Shown: positions 16,392-25,256 of the stretch, piece by piece
Layout of the letters: each line of letters begins with the position of its first letter
Numbering within the stretch: position 1 is the first letter of the stretch
Source: Paenibacillus gyeongsangnamensis
Lineage (GTDB): Bacteria > Bacillota > Bacilli > Paenibacillales > NBRC-103111
Direction of reading: 5' to 3'
Assembly (NCBI RefSeq): GCF_027533625.1
Contig: NZ_JAQAGZ010000005.1
Coordinates: forward strand, 124,001 to 188,000
DNA length: 64,000 bases
Made by a program: the position numbers and the translations under genes
The notes under the pieces: model-generated
Told to the model about the DNA's origin: nothing
Database searches by the model: none
What the model saw: only the letters and a program-made list of their open reading frames with translations

Positions 16392-16441
16392 TTTCGGGTA
16401 GACCTGGGATATTCATCTAACATTCATGGAGGTAGATTGTC

Positions 16442-16801
16442 ATGGCAAGAGTTAAAGGCGGTTTTATCCGCACTCGTCGTCGTAAGAAAATCTTGAAGCT
16501 TGCAAAAGGATACTTCGGTTCCAAACATAGATTATTTAAAACCGCTAAAGAGCAGGTTATGAAATCCCTGCTGTACGCATACCGTGACCGCCGTCAGAAA
16601 AAACGCGACTTCCGCAAATTGTGGATCGTCCGGATCAACGCGGCTGCTCGCCAAAACGGCTTGAGCTACAGCAAGCTGATGCACGGCCTGAAGCTGGCCG
16701 GTGTAGAAGTGAACCGCAAGATGCTGGCGGACCTCGCGGTAAACGACATCAACGCATTCAATACGTTGGCTGACACGGCTAAGCAAAAAGTGAACGCTTA
16801 G
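16442..16801 (+). CDS. rplT: 50S ribosomal protein L20
   Basis: A 119-residue protein with the classic L20 features: [38 protein letters not shown] and RIRINAA-like ([21 protein letters not shown]). L20 is an early-assembling 23S rRNA-binding protein and the repressor of its own operon in Bacillales. GGAGG lies 9 bp upstream; the gene ends the operon, with a strong terminator 15 bp downstream. Confidence 0.97.
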   Translation: MARVKGGFIRTRRRKKILKLAKGYFGSKHRLFKTAKEQVMKSLLYAYRDRRQKKRDFRKLWIVRINAAARQNGLSYSKLMHGLKLAGVEVNRKMLADLAVNDINAFNTLADTAKQKVNA

Positions 16802-16815
16802 TTCAGCGTCCGACG

Positions 16816-16846
16816 TAAGCCGCCGGGATTCCCGGCGGCTTTTTTG
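16816..16846 (+). terminator. Terminator of infC-rpmI-rplT
   Basis: AAGCCGCCGGG pairs with CCCGGCGGCTT around ATT, followed by six T residues. Confidence 0.92.
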
Positions 16847-16990
16847 CGTTTAGATCCTGCCGCAGCCTCTCCACTTAAAATAATCCTAACAATTAGACTG
16901 AATTGGAGCCATAACCTCATCGGTTCCTAATATTTACCCAATACTTTTTGAAAAAACACATGGTATGATGGTCTATGAATATCAAAATCG

Positions 16991-17030
16991 GATCACTCGC
17001 CATCGGTTCGGGCGACTTGATCGTTTTTTA
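16991..17030 (+). terminator. Terminator-like hairpin ahead of the exopolysaccharide operon
   Basis: GATCACTCGCC pairs with GGGCGACTTGATC (small internal bulge), followed by GTTTTTTA. It lies 120 bp before the first gene of the operon and downstream of a TATGAT -10-like site. It could be an attenuator or the end of an upstream transcript. Confidence 0.55.
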
Positions 17031-17068
17031 ATAAAATTTTAGTAGCATTAAACGGTTGATAAAAGTAA

Positions 17069-17088
17069 AATAGTTCTATAGAACTATT
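17069..17088. promoter_or_regulatory. Perfect 20-bp palindrome, candidate operator
   Basis: AATAGTTCTATAGAACTATT is a perfect inverted repeat 63 bp before the start codon of the exopolysaccharide operon. A TTGATA lies 13 bp to its left. Its symmetry and place suggest a binding site for a dimeric regulator; the regulator is unknown. Confidence 0.5.
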
Positions 17089-17151
17089 ATTTTCGACTTT
17101 TTGTGATTCTTTATTACTATGATCGGGCGACGAGAAAGATAGGTGATGAAT

Positions 17152-18927
17152 ATGGGAGCAAACGATAAAATAAAGGTCTTGCTTTCAACCGAAGGTACCT
17201 ATCCGTATCATCAAGGCGGAGTAAGCACTTGGTGCGATCTCTTGGTCCAACGTATGCCCGATGTTGATTTTATTATATATAGTATTCTGGCTAATCCGTT
17301 CGTCACGCAGAAATTCCCTGTGTCCAGCAATGCTTCAATTATCAAAATTCCGTTATGGGGCACGGAGGAGCCTAGCGAGCACCTCGACGTACCTTTTTCC
17401 CGCATCTTGGAATCCAAGAAACGTACGGATGACGAGAATATCAGAAAGCACTTTCTTCCCTTATTTATCAAGCTGGTGGAGGAAATCGTCCGGCCGCAGA
17501 AAAATCCTGCGCAATTCGGACTTTTGCTGCTGTCGCTGCAGGATTATCTGCAGGTGTATGAATATAAGGCAACCTTCAAATCCGAATTGGTTTGGGAACA
17601 ATATAAAGCCCATCTGCTTAGATTATGCGGAGATTCTGCCAATCGGATCAGCCAACCGGATATTTACGGAATGATTCAAAGCTTGGGCTGGTTATATCGC
17701 TTCCTGAATATTGTGAATACCCCGGTACCGAAAGTCCATGTTACCCATTCCTCCGCTTCGGGCTTCTGCGGCATTCCATGCGCCATTGACAAGCTGCGCA
17801 ACCGTACGCCGTATTTATTGACCGAACACGGAGTATATTTGCGGGAGCAATACTTGTCCTTGGGCAAGAGGGAGAGGGAGTACTCTTCCTTCTTAAGCAC
17901 GTTTCTAATCCGATTTATCCAGTCGGTTGTCAGCCTGAATTATTACACTGCGGACCAGGTATCACCGGTATGCGGTTATAATACCCGCTGGGAAACCCGG
18001 TTAGGTGTGTCGCAGCGGAATGTGAAGGTTATTTATAACGGTGTGGACAATACGGTGTTTACCGATACGCCCAGCGAGCCTCACGCAAAGCCTACGGTTG
18101 TCAGCATAGCCAGAATCGATCCTTTAAAGGATATCCTTACTTTAATCCGATCGGCGGCTAAGGTGAAGGAATCCATTCCGGATGCACAAATCATTATATA
18201 CGGCTCCGTATCTGTGCCTTCCTATTATGAAGAATGTCTGGCGTTACGGGAGCAGCTCCAGCTGCAGGAGACGGTCATCTTTGCGGGCCATACCAGTAAT
18301 ATGGCTGCCGCCTACCAAAGCGGCGATCTTGTTGTGCTGTCCAGTATTTCGGAGGCATTCCCATACTCGGTCGTAGAGGCGATGATGTCGGGAAAAGCCA
18401 TTGTTTCCACCGATGTCGGCGGAGTGAAAGAGGCGGTTGGAGAAGCGGGTATTCTGGTTTCGCCCCGAGACCCCGACGCCTTGGCCGAGGGCATGGTCAG
18501 ACTGTTGCAGAATGCGGAGCTACGGCATTCTCTCGGCCGCGATGGCCGTGAACGGGCGATGAACTTTTTTACGCTCGATAAAGTGCTTGATTTGCATCTT
18601 AAGAGCTACATCCGGCTGGCTGTTCGCGTTGAAGAACAGTGGACCCGGCAAACGGATGTGCCGAAACGGACCGCTTCGCTCGCCCGCCAGCGGCTTTATA
18701 TGGAACGAGGCTATGCACTCGCTGCCAACGGCTTGGACCCTCAAGCGGTCGAGCAATTCAGGCATGCGGTGAATGAGGCTCCCGTTTCGGTACACGTACC
18801 GGTGATTTTGCTTGAAATTTCCTCCGCCTATAACCGTATGGGGAAATTTGATCTCGTATTTCAGGAATTGGAGAGGATTCAGGCTTTGACCGAATCTATA
18901 GAAGGCTTAGGACAGGGGGTTGCCTAG
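17152..18927 (+). CDS. PelF-like GT4 glycosyltransferase with C-terminal TPR-like extension
   Basis: A 591-residue cytosolic GT-B enzyme resembling PelF, the Pel polysaccharide glycosyltransferase. The PelF-type N-terminus KVLLSTEGTYPYHQGGVSTW is clear, followed by LLTEHGVYLREQYLSLG. The donor domain has VVSIARIDPLKDILTLI, IFAGHTSNMAAAYQSGDLVVLSS and SEAFPYSVVEAMMSGKAIV. The last ~90 residues (MERGYALAANGLDPQAVEQFRHAV onward) form a TPR-like helical pair, not usual in PelF. I start at ATG 17152, with SD AGGTGAT just upstream; ATG 17146 is possible. First gene of an eleven-gene operon. Confidence 0.85.
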   Translation: MGANDKIKVLLSTEGTYPYHQGGVSTWCDLLVQRMPDVDFIIYSILANPFVTQKFPVSSNASIIKIPLWGTEEPSEHLDVPFSRILESKKRTDDENIRKHFLPLFIKLVEEIVRPQKNPAQFGLLLLSLQDYLQVYEYKATFKSELVWEQYKAHLLRLCGDSANRISQPDIYGMIQSLGWLYRFLNIVNTPVPKVHVTHSSASGFCGIPCAIDKLRNRTPYLLTEHGVYLREQYLSLGKREREYSSFLSTFLIRFIQSVVSLNYYTADQVSPVCGYNTRWETRLGVSQRNVKVIYNGVDNTVFTDTPSEPHAKPTVVSIARIDPLKDILTLIRSAAKVKESIPDAQIIIYGSVSVPSYYEECLALREQLQLQETVIFAGHTSNMAAAYQSGDLVVLSSISEAFPYSVVEAMMSGKAIVSTDVGGVKEAVGEAGILVSPRDPDALAEGMVRLLQNAELRHSLGRDGRERAMNFFTLDKVLDLHLKSYIRLAVRVEEQWTRQTDVPKRTASLARQRLYMERGYALAANGLDPQAVEQFRHAVNEAPVSVHVPVILLEISSAYNRMGKFDLVFQELERIQALTESIEGLGQGVA

Positions 18928-18943
18928 GGAGGGGGACGCGATT

Positions 18944-19321
18944 GTGAAAAAGTCCTTGTTCGGATATGATCCGAAGCAGGTTAAACAGTGGCTGGAAGAG
19001 CTTCGCGAGGATCACGTGAAGGCCAAATCCGCATTGGAGCAAGAAGTCATTGAAATACAGGCGGAAATTGAGGAGCTTCACCTGGAGATTGGGGAGCTTA
19101 AGCGGAAGAAGCCGGACGAAGCATGGGAGCAGGACTTGACCCGCGAATTGACGGATGCTCATCTCGAGCAGACGAAAGCCATCTTGAAGGCGATTAAAGA
19201 ATTAAGCGACATAAAGAATAATCCAGCCGGCGACCGGCTTCATGATAAGGGGAGCGAAGAAGCGATTCAAAGGAATTTGATCGACAGACTGCAGGAGCTG
19301 CGATCCGGGCAAGAAAAGTAA
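18944..19321 (+). CDS. Coiled-coil protein with DivIVA-like N-terminus
   Basis: A 125-residue protein with no named family that I can assert. It opens with KKSLFGYDPKQVKQWLEEL, which resembles the FGYD-x-x-x-V-x-x-[FW]-L start of DivIVA/GpsB-like proteins. A long Glu/Lys-rich coiled coil follows (residues 20-90). No membrane segment is present. The start is GTG at 18944, with AGGGAGGGGG 8 bp upstream; the TTG frame at 18920 overlaps the previous gene and is rejected. It is 16 bp behind the PelF-like gene, and the next gene also begins with an FGY-x-x-x-x-V motif. A polar or membrane-curvature scaffold role is inference. Confidence 0.65.
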   Translation: MKKSLFGYDPKQVKQWLEELREDHVKAKSALEQEVIEIQAEIEELHLEIGELKRKKPDEAWEQDLTRELTDAHLEQTKAILKAIKELSDIKNNPAGDRLHDKGSEEAIQRNLIDRLQELRSGQEK

Positions 19322-19342
19322 CGACGGGACGAGGAGGGGTAA

Positions 19343-20524
19343 ATGATGGAGCGGGGCGCAGCAAATTTTCGGATGATTTGGTTCGGTTACAAGAAGAGCC
19401 AGGTACGTTCAACCATCCGAAGGCTAAAGCAGCTTCAGGATAGCGAGCTGCAAGCCTTACATGATCAAGCTGTGCAGCTAAGGATGGAACGGCAGCGGCT
19501 GCTCGCGCAACGTGATAAGCTGCTTCAGGAACGATCCCGGCATAACGACAGGGATTTGCAGGAGCTTGCATACCAGCGTCTGCCTAATGCCATCGAGGCG
19601 ATGCTGCAGGGGGCGCTGCAAGAAAGCCAATCGATGGTTAGCCCTTCGTTCACGGCCTCTTCGGCGCCTCAGCATGAGCTTGTCACTGAAGAGCAGGCGT
19701 ATGAGCAGATGTCCGCCGGCATCGAGGCGGCCGGATTGGAAGAACAGCCGCCGGTAAACGAACTGCGGCAGGCCAGCGACATGCCGGTTGCCGATCTGAC
19801 CCTGCAGCAGCAAGAGATTGCAGCCCAAGCGAACAACGTGGTGCCTTTTCCAGCTAAAGCATTAGGCGATGCCTATGCTTCTCTTCTGACGACGGCTGAC
19901 GGATTAACGCTGGAAACAACGGCTCAGGAGAAGCCCTTCGTTTCTGCAGGCACGAATTATTTCTTCGGGGATAAGCCCGTTCCCGCTTCGAAAGCGGTGG
20001 AGATGCCTGCAGCTGCATTCGAGGTTCAGGCCAAAGAGAACCCGTACCAAGGAGGTGCCGGCGGCAATTCGCAACCGACCGGGGAGGGAGGGCGTTCGCA
20101 TTTTTGGGGAGAGATCGATGATTTTGTTGCCGCAGCCCCGGCGTTCGAACCCTCGTCTGCCCATGAATACGCTGCACCCGCGGACCCCGATCAAGTCCGT
20201 GCCGAAGCTCGCGCAGACGATGAGCCGAAGGAAAAAAGGGAAGAAGTTCAGGAAAGCTTGTCAGGAACCGAAGCCCGGCCCTCTGCCGACATCCATTCCC
20301 ATGCGGAAGGCGGCAGCAAGGCCATCGATTCGGAAATTATGGCGATTCGTTACCGGTACATCGTCGGAAAGATCGTCGGGGAAGATTTATTCGGGCGGGA
20401 TGGCCGAAAAATCGCCGGCCGAGGAGAGAAAATTACGCCGGAGCTGGTGGAACGGGCGGAACGCAACGGACTACTAGTCGAGCTTATTGTTCAAATGACA
20501 ATTCCGGGACTTGGTGATGCATGA
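19343..20524 (+). CDS. Large coiled-coil/linker protein of the exopolysaccharide operon
   Basis: A 393-residue protein, not recognised as a characterised family. Residues 12-75 repeat the neighbour's layout: WFGYKKSQVRSTIRRLKQLQ, then a basic/acidic coiled coil. Residues 80-320 are low-complexity, Ala/Glu/Pro-rich and probably disordered. The C-terminal 65 residues (YRYIVGKIVGEDLFGRDG, then GRGEKITPELVERAERNG) look like a compact beta/alpha module of the type ending many surface-assembly cytosolic proteins. GAGGAGG precedes ATG by 5 bp. It overlaps the next gene by 4 bp, so it should be made together with the PelG-like protein. Confidence 0.65.
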   Translation: MMERGAANFRMIWFGYKKSQVRSTIRRLKQLQDSELQALHDQAVQLRMERQRLLAQRDKLLQERSRHNDRDLQELAYQRLPNAIEAMLQGALQESQSMVSPSFTASSAPQHELVTEEQAYEQMSAGIEAAGLEEQPPVNELRQASDMPVADLTLQQQEIAAQANNVVPFPAKALGDAYASLLTTADGLTLETTAQEKPFVSAGTNYFFGDKPVPASKAVEMPAAAFEVQAKENPYQGGAGGNSQPTGEGGRSHFWGEIDDFVAAAPAFEPSSAHEYAAPADPDQVRAEARADDEPKEKREEVQESLSGTEARPSADIHSHAEGGSKAIDSEIMAIRYRYIVGKIVGEDLFGRDGRKIAGRGEKITPELVERAERNGLLVELIVQMTIPGLGDA

Positions 20525-22176
20525 GTAAAGCCGATTATAGTCCAGCCGTTGCCTACCTTGAGGAACAGCCTGCCTCCGCGTTCGAGCAGTTAGTGGAGGC
20601 GGTTCTGGAGCGCAGGCGGCAGCCGGAAGACCGGTATGAGATCGCGGCTATCCTCGAATCGCTCGGTTGGAATGACGAACGGGCGGAAGCGGCCTTCGGT
20701 GTGGAAGATGTATTCGCCCTCGCAGACGAAATTTGGGATACCGTAAGCCAAAGGTTCGTATCCACCCCCTTTGAGCTTCAGGAGAAGCTCGGCGGAATCA
20801 GGCTGATCATGGAAGTCATCCGCAGCTTCTTGCGCGGACTGATCTTCGCGCTGCCCATGGCGATTTCCGTATTCGCGATGCTGACGCTCCGATTTTCATT
20901 ATGGTCCTATGAAAGGCTATCCATTGATTTCGCTACGAGTATTGCGATCGGAACGATTCTGAGCTTCCTCACCGTAGGCGGATTTACGCAAGCAATAGCA
21001 AGAAGGGGCTTTTTTTATTTATCTCAGCATTATTATTATATGAGCCGAAAAATTACCTTTTACTTCATCCGCGTCGGGTTTCTGGCTTGTGCCTGCGTAT
21101 CCGTCGTCATCTATCTTGCCGACGTGATCTTTAACTTGTACCCGTCCAGCATGTTTTGGATTATCGTGCTCTATTATTTCTTTCTGAATTCCATCTGGCT
21201 CTCGGTTACCGTGATGTACTTGCTTCGCAAAGAGCTGACGTTCACCGGGCTGATCGCTTGCGGGATCGCGATAGTGTACTTGCTCTTCAAAATTGTCGAC
21301 ATGCCGATTATTCAAGCTCAGCTCATCGCGGTATCGTTGGTATCCATTGCAGGGATGGGTTTGGCCTATTATTTTTTCAGGCAAGCGGAGAAGAAGGAAG
21401 AGAAGGGCATTGCCCCCAAATTGACCCGATTGTCCGTTATGGTATATGGGGTGATGCCTTACTTTATATATGGCTTCCTCTATTTCGCTTTCTTGTACAC
21501 CGACCGCGTGATGGCATGGTCGACCGATCATGCTTGGGACCCGGACCAGCAGTACATGCCTTATTTCCTGTGGTTTCGAGGGCCCTATGAGCTTGGGCTG
21601 GACTTTGCCCTCTTGGTGCTAATGATTCCGCTTGGAATCAGCGAGGTTGTCGTCAGCAAGATGATGCGGGATCTGGAAACGAGTCAAAAGAGCTTTCTGG
21701 GGTTTGACACGCAGCGGATGAACGATCTGTACCGGTCGATGTATCTGAAGATGCTCGGGGTCATTTCCATTGCAAGCTTGATCAGTGCGCTACTGGTATA
21801 CTGGGCCCTTATTTATTTCGATGATAAATATATGATTTATTACGGAAAACATTTAATTGCAGACGATGGCAGTCACGCGAGTTGGATTACTTGGTTCGTT
21901 TTTTACATTTCGTTGGCCGCTTATGCGATTCTATCCATCGGACTGATGAATGCGGTAATCTTGTTTTCATTATCGCAGCCGCAATTCGTGAACCGGGCGC
22001 TAGTCCCCGCGTTAGCCGTGAATGTGCTGACCGGCTTTTTGCTCACCCGCTGGGTTGATTATAGCTGGGCCGTGATCGGGCTGCTTCTTGGATCCGTCAT
22101 GTTTGCCGTGCTTTCAACGCAAAACTTACTTAAAGTACTTAAGAAGCTGGATTATTATTTGTACGCGACATCTTGA
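20521..22176 (+). CDS. PelG-like polytopic membrane protein (MOP-type exporter)
   Basis: A 551-residue membrane protein. About 85 soluble N-terminal residues (two helical segments, VEAVLERRRQPEDRYEIAAIL) precede 12 or so hydrophobic helices. LYTDRVMAW followed by GPYELGLDFALLVLMIPLGISEVVVSK resembles the PelG pattern of an acidic-aromatic helix and a Y-[DE] loop. PelG is a MATE/MOP-type exporter of the Pel polymer through the inner membrane. The usual PelG N-terminus (MAGIGFEL) is absent, so the relation is distant. It lies in the same operon as a PelF-like enzyme, which strengthens the call. Function as polymer exporter is inferred. Confidence 0.6.
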   Translation: MSKADYSPAVAYLEEQPASAFEQLVEAVLERRRQPEDRYEIAAILESLGWNDERAEAAFGVEDVFALADEIWDTVSQRFVSTPFELQEKLGGIRLIMEVIRSFLRGLIFALPMAISVFAMLTLRFSLWSYERLSIDFATSIAIGTILSFLTVGGFTQAIARRGFFYLSQHYYYMSRKITFYFIRVGFLACACVSVVIYLADVIFNLYPSSMFWIIVLYYFFLNSIWLSVTVMYLLRKELTFTGLIACGIAIVYLLFKIVDMPIIQAQLIAVSLVSIAGMGLAYYFFRQAEKKEEKGIAPKLTRLSVMVYGVMPYFIYGFLYFAFLYTDRVMAWSTDHAWDPDQQYMPYFLWFRGPYELGLDFALLVLMIPLGISEVVVSKMMRDLETSQKSFLGFDTQRMNDLYRSMYLKMLGVISIASLISALLVYWALIYFDDKYMIYYGKHLIADDGSHASWITWFVFYISLAAYAILSIGLMNAVILFSLSQPQFVNRALVPALAVNVLTGFLLTRWVDYSWAVIGLLLGSVMFAVLSTQNLLKVLKKLDYYLYATS

Positions 22177-22218
22177 TGGTTTACATGTCGGAATGCTTTA
22201 GCCGGGAGGGACGTGCGC

Positions 22219-24318
22219 ATGCAATACGACTCATTTGCCAATCAATTGTATCAGCTGAGTCATTACGCATTTGCCTTCTGGCTCTTATTCTGGGTTTGGC
22301 CGAAGCTGGCTTTCGTTGATTCGGGAAACGACCGGCTGGAACGAATGAGCAGCTTCTTCGTCAAGGCCTGCTGTTTTTATATTGTTTTGGGATACTTGCT
22401 TGTGCTGACAAGATTGTATGAGGTTCTGGCTTTAATTTTTATCGCGGGTATTATTGTTATTTTTCCGTATCTGCGCGGCAGCAAAGCGAATATCCGGGAG
22501 CAGGCTGTCAGCTTTATTAGATACCGGTTCTACGATGCTCTCGAAACGGGTTTTCGTTTAAAGCAGATTCTGGCCAAGCTTCGGGGCAAGAGCGAGCTGG
22601 CCGTAAAGAAGTATCGGAAGTACATAGCTTCTGGAAACCAGACGGCACATGAATCTGGGCCCAGACGACGGATTTACATATGGTTCGAGGCGATACTCAA
22701 GCATGCGCCCGCCTTGCTGTTGACGGGAGTGCTTGCCGGCGCTTGTTATATCCGGTTCTATGATGTGGTCATGCATGCGGCGCCTCCGCTTGCGGACTCC
22801 TACGTCGCTTTGGCCTGGATGAAATATATCGAACGGCGCTTGCTGTTTCAGGACGGGTTCTATCCCGCCGGCTTTCATATCATTCTAGCTTACTTGCACA
22901 AGTTTTCAGCGATCGACCAATTATATGTGTTGAAGGACAGCGGACCTGTCATGACGTTGCTAATTACCTTCAGCTTTTACATTCTGATCTCACGCTTTAC
23001 CGGCAACCGGTATGCCGGTATTTTGGCGGCAGCGATTTACGGATGGTCCGGATATGTATTCTTGGACTACAGCTGGGAACGTCAGGTGGGGACGAACTCT
23101 CAGGAATTTTCCTTGGTATTCGTTCTGCCGGCAGTCTACTTTGCCATTCGCTACTTGCAGAGCGGGGCTCGGGATAAGCTGACGGCCATGCTGGCTGCCT
23201 GCTGTGCCGCAGGATTCGCTCATACGCTTGCTTATGGCTATTTGGCCATGGGAGTGGCGTGCGCGGTAGGGGCAGCGATCTGTTTATCGTTTAAAGCCTA
23301 TTATAAGCGAAGCTTATGGATTGCCGTCGCCGGGGTGATCTCCGCAGCTGCTTCTTATGCGCAAGTGTTTTTGCATAAATTGATTGTGCTGTCGAAGCTG
23401 ACGAAAACGGTGGACAATGATGCGGTCAACGAGTTTCTTAACGGAAGGGTAAACGTTCCTCCGGTTCCGTTAACCGTGTGGGATTATACGGCGGCCGCTG
23501 CAATTTTCGTGACTTTGCTCGGGGTTATCTTTACGAGAAAGCGCCGGGAGGAACGATTGCCCGAAGCGGCGATGGTCGTTTTTGGCATCTCCTCGTTTTT
23601 CCTCTATTGGTATGGAGGAGCAATCACGCATAGCGAGGTCATCAGCTCGCGGGTGGGCAATTTGTGGGGGATCGGAGCAACGCTTGGTATGGGAATGGGC
23701 ATGGCAACGCTTTGGCGCGCGCTTGTTTGGATTCCATGGAGAAGATTTTGGGAGCCTGCACTGTGTCTAGTACTTCTTATATTCTTTCTACGTAGTTATC
23801 ATCTGCAGCCTATTGTGCCTTATAAAATGGAATGGGAGTCAGGGGTGCGTCAATACTTGCGGATCGCGAGCGAATTCCGGCCCAAAACATGGACCATCTA
23901 CTCGCAAGATGAGGGCTATGACTTGGTGCTCGGAAACGGCTTTCATCAATTTTTGCAAAACTTTGTTGACACGTACGATCCCCATGGCAAGGCTGATTTT
24001 CCGACCCGCAGAGGTGAAACCGAGCCGGACCGGAATATTGCGCCTAATGCGTTTGTGTATCAGGAGAAAACCGTCTTCCGGGTCTCGGAATCTCTTTCCT
24101 TCTATAAGAAGCTGCTGCCCAAATATGAAGCTAGAGAAAAAGCGAATGCCGAATTCGAGGCTTGGCTGAAGGAATATATGAAGACTCATCCCCGCCCGAA
24201 GGTATATTACGAGGACGAGCATCTGGTGATCTATCAGTTTACTTTGGATAAGGATCCTCTAGATAATCCCGATTCCATATGGAACGGGCCCGTACCGCTG
24301 CATCACGGGGAGGGATAG
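22219..24318 (+). CDS. Large integral membrane protein, GT-C glycosyltransferase-like
   Basis: A 699-residue protein with about a dozen hydrophobic helices. A large extracytoplasmic C-terminal part runs from about residue 530 onward (EFRPKTWTIYSQDEGYDLVLGNGFHQF). The first large loop holds ADSYVALAWMKYIERRLLFQDGFYPAGFHIILAYL, consistent with the acidic first loop of GT-C/ArnT/PMT-type transferases that use lipid-linked sugars. No Pel component looks like this. ATG 22219 is chosen with GGGAGGG 8 bp upstream, over GTG 22213. The DPM1-like GT2 later in the operon could make its polyprenyl-phosphate sugar donor; this is inference. Confidence 0.6.
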   Translation: MQYDSFANQLYQLSHYAFAFWLLFWVWPKLAFVDSGNDRLERMSSFFVKACCFYIVLGYLLVLTRLYEVLALIFIAGIIVIFPYLRGSKANIREQAVSFIRYRFYDALETGFRLKQILAKLRGKSELAVKKYRKYIASGNQTAHESGPRRRIYIWFEAILKHAPALLLTGVLAGACYIRFYDVVMHAAPPLADSYVALAWMKYIERRLLFQDGFYPAGFHIILAYLHKFSAIDQLYVLKDSGPVMTLLITFSFYILISRFTGNRYAGILAAAIYGWSGYVFLDYSWERQVGTNSQEFSLVFVLPAVYFAIRYLQSGARDKLTAMLAACCAAGFAHTLAYGYLAMGVACAVGAAICLSFKAYYKRSLWIAVAGVISAAASYAQVFLHKLIVLSKLTKTVDNDAVNEFLNGRVNVPPVPLTVWDYTAAAAIFVTLLGVIFTRKRREERLPEAAMVVFGISSFFLYWYGGAITHSEVISSRVGNLWGIGATLGMGMGMATLWRALVWIPWRRFWEPALCLVLLIFFLRSYHLQPIVPYKMEWESGVRQYLRIASEFRPKTWTIYSQDEGYDLVLGNGFHQFLQNFVDTYDPHGKADFPTRRGETEPDRNIAPNAFVYQEKTVFRVSESLSFYKKLLPKYEAREKANAEFEAWLKEYMKTHPRPKVYYEDEHLVIYQFTLDKDPLDNPDSIWNGPVPLHHGEG

Positions 24319-24359
24319 AAGGGGACGAATTCATTTGACCAGGAAAGGAGAGGCTGTCC

Positions 24360-25256
24360 GTGCTTAACGCGCTGACCGTAGATGTTGAGGATTGGTACAT
24401 GACCAGCGACTTTGATATCCCGCATCAGGAATGGCACCGGTTCGAGGATCGTGTAGCGGGGAGCACCCGTATGCTGCTGGAATTATTCGAGAAGTATGAG
24501 GTCAAAGGCACTTTCTTCATTCTGGGTTGTGTAGCCAGCCGGCACCCGGAGCTTGTGGCGGAGATCGCGGGCCGCGGTCATGAGATTGCGTCGCACGGAT
24601 ATTGGCATCGGATGCTTACCCGCCTCTCCGAAGAGGAATTCCGTGAAGATCTGCGATTGTCGAAGCGGCTGCTGGAAGAAATATCGGGAAGCCCGGTCAC
24701 GATGTTTCGCGCTCCATCCTGGTCGATAGCGAAGGACCGGTTTCATTACCTCCGAATCATGGAGGAAGAAGGCTTCCATTGCGATTCCAGCCTGCAGCCG
24801 TTCCGTACGCCGTTATCGGGTGTGGACGGGGCGCCGCTAGAGCCGTTTATGCCTGTTGTTAACGGGAGAAAGCTCGAGCTCCTCGAATTCCCTCCTACGG
24901 TGCTTCAGATGAAAGGGATTCGAATGCCGTTTTCCGGCGGGTTCTATCTCCGGGTCCTGCCATATCCTTTCATTCGGCAAGCCTTGCGTTCCGTAAACAG
25001 GACACGTCCGGGCATGATCTACATTCATCCTTGGGAGGTGGACCCGGATCAGCCCAGGCTGCCGGGCTCTCCGCTTGTCCGGTTGTCCCATTACTATCGG
25101 CTGAGGTCTACGCTAGGCAAGCTGGAACGGCTGCTGCAGGATTTCGAATTCGTGCCATTGGGTAAGCTTCTGGAGCCAAGCAAAGACTCTTATCCGGCCG
25201 TTGCTCTCGGGAACGGGCAGCCCGGCCAAGCTGCCGAGGAGAGCCGGTTCCCATGA
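24360..25256 (+). CDS. Polysaccharide deacetylase, DUF3473/XrtA-associated type
   Basis: A 298-residue NodB-fold deacetylase. The motif set is LTVDVEDWY (catalytic Asp-Asp zone), GTFFILGCVASRHPELV, EIASHGYWH (zinc ligands S/T-H-x3-H) and FRAPSWSI. A C-terminal DUF3473-type region ends in IYIHPWEVDP. Relatives act with exosortase-linked exopolysaccharide loci. In pel loci PelA deacetylates the polymer, so this may play that part, but in the cytosol, as no signal peptide is present. It starts at GTG with AAGGAGAGG 6 bp upstream and overlaps the next gene by 4 bp. Confidence 0.85.
   Translation: MLNALTVDVEDWYMTSDFDIPHQEWHRFEDRVAGSTRMLLELFEKYEVKGTFFILGCVASRHPELVAEIAGRGHEIASHGYWHRMLTRLSEEEFREDLRLSKRLLEEISGSPVTMFRAPSWSIAKDRFHYLRIMEEEGFHCDSSLQPFRTPLSGVDGAPLEPFMPVVNGRKLELLEFPPTVLQMKGIRMPFSGGFYLRVLPYPFIRQALRSVNRTRPGMIYIHPWEVDPDQPRLPGSPLVRLSHYYRLRSTLGKLERLLQDFEFVPLGKLLEPSKDSYPAVALGNGQPGQAAEESRFP

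Noticed and set aside
16868..17151. c-di-GMP or other riboswitch before the exopolysaccharide operon
   Set aside because: The conserved GEMM-type motifs are not visible; only a terminator-like hairpin and a DNA palindrome are.
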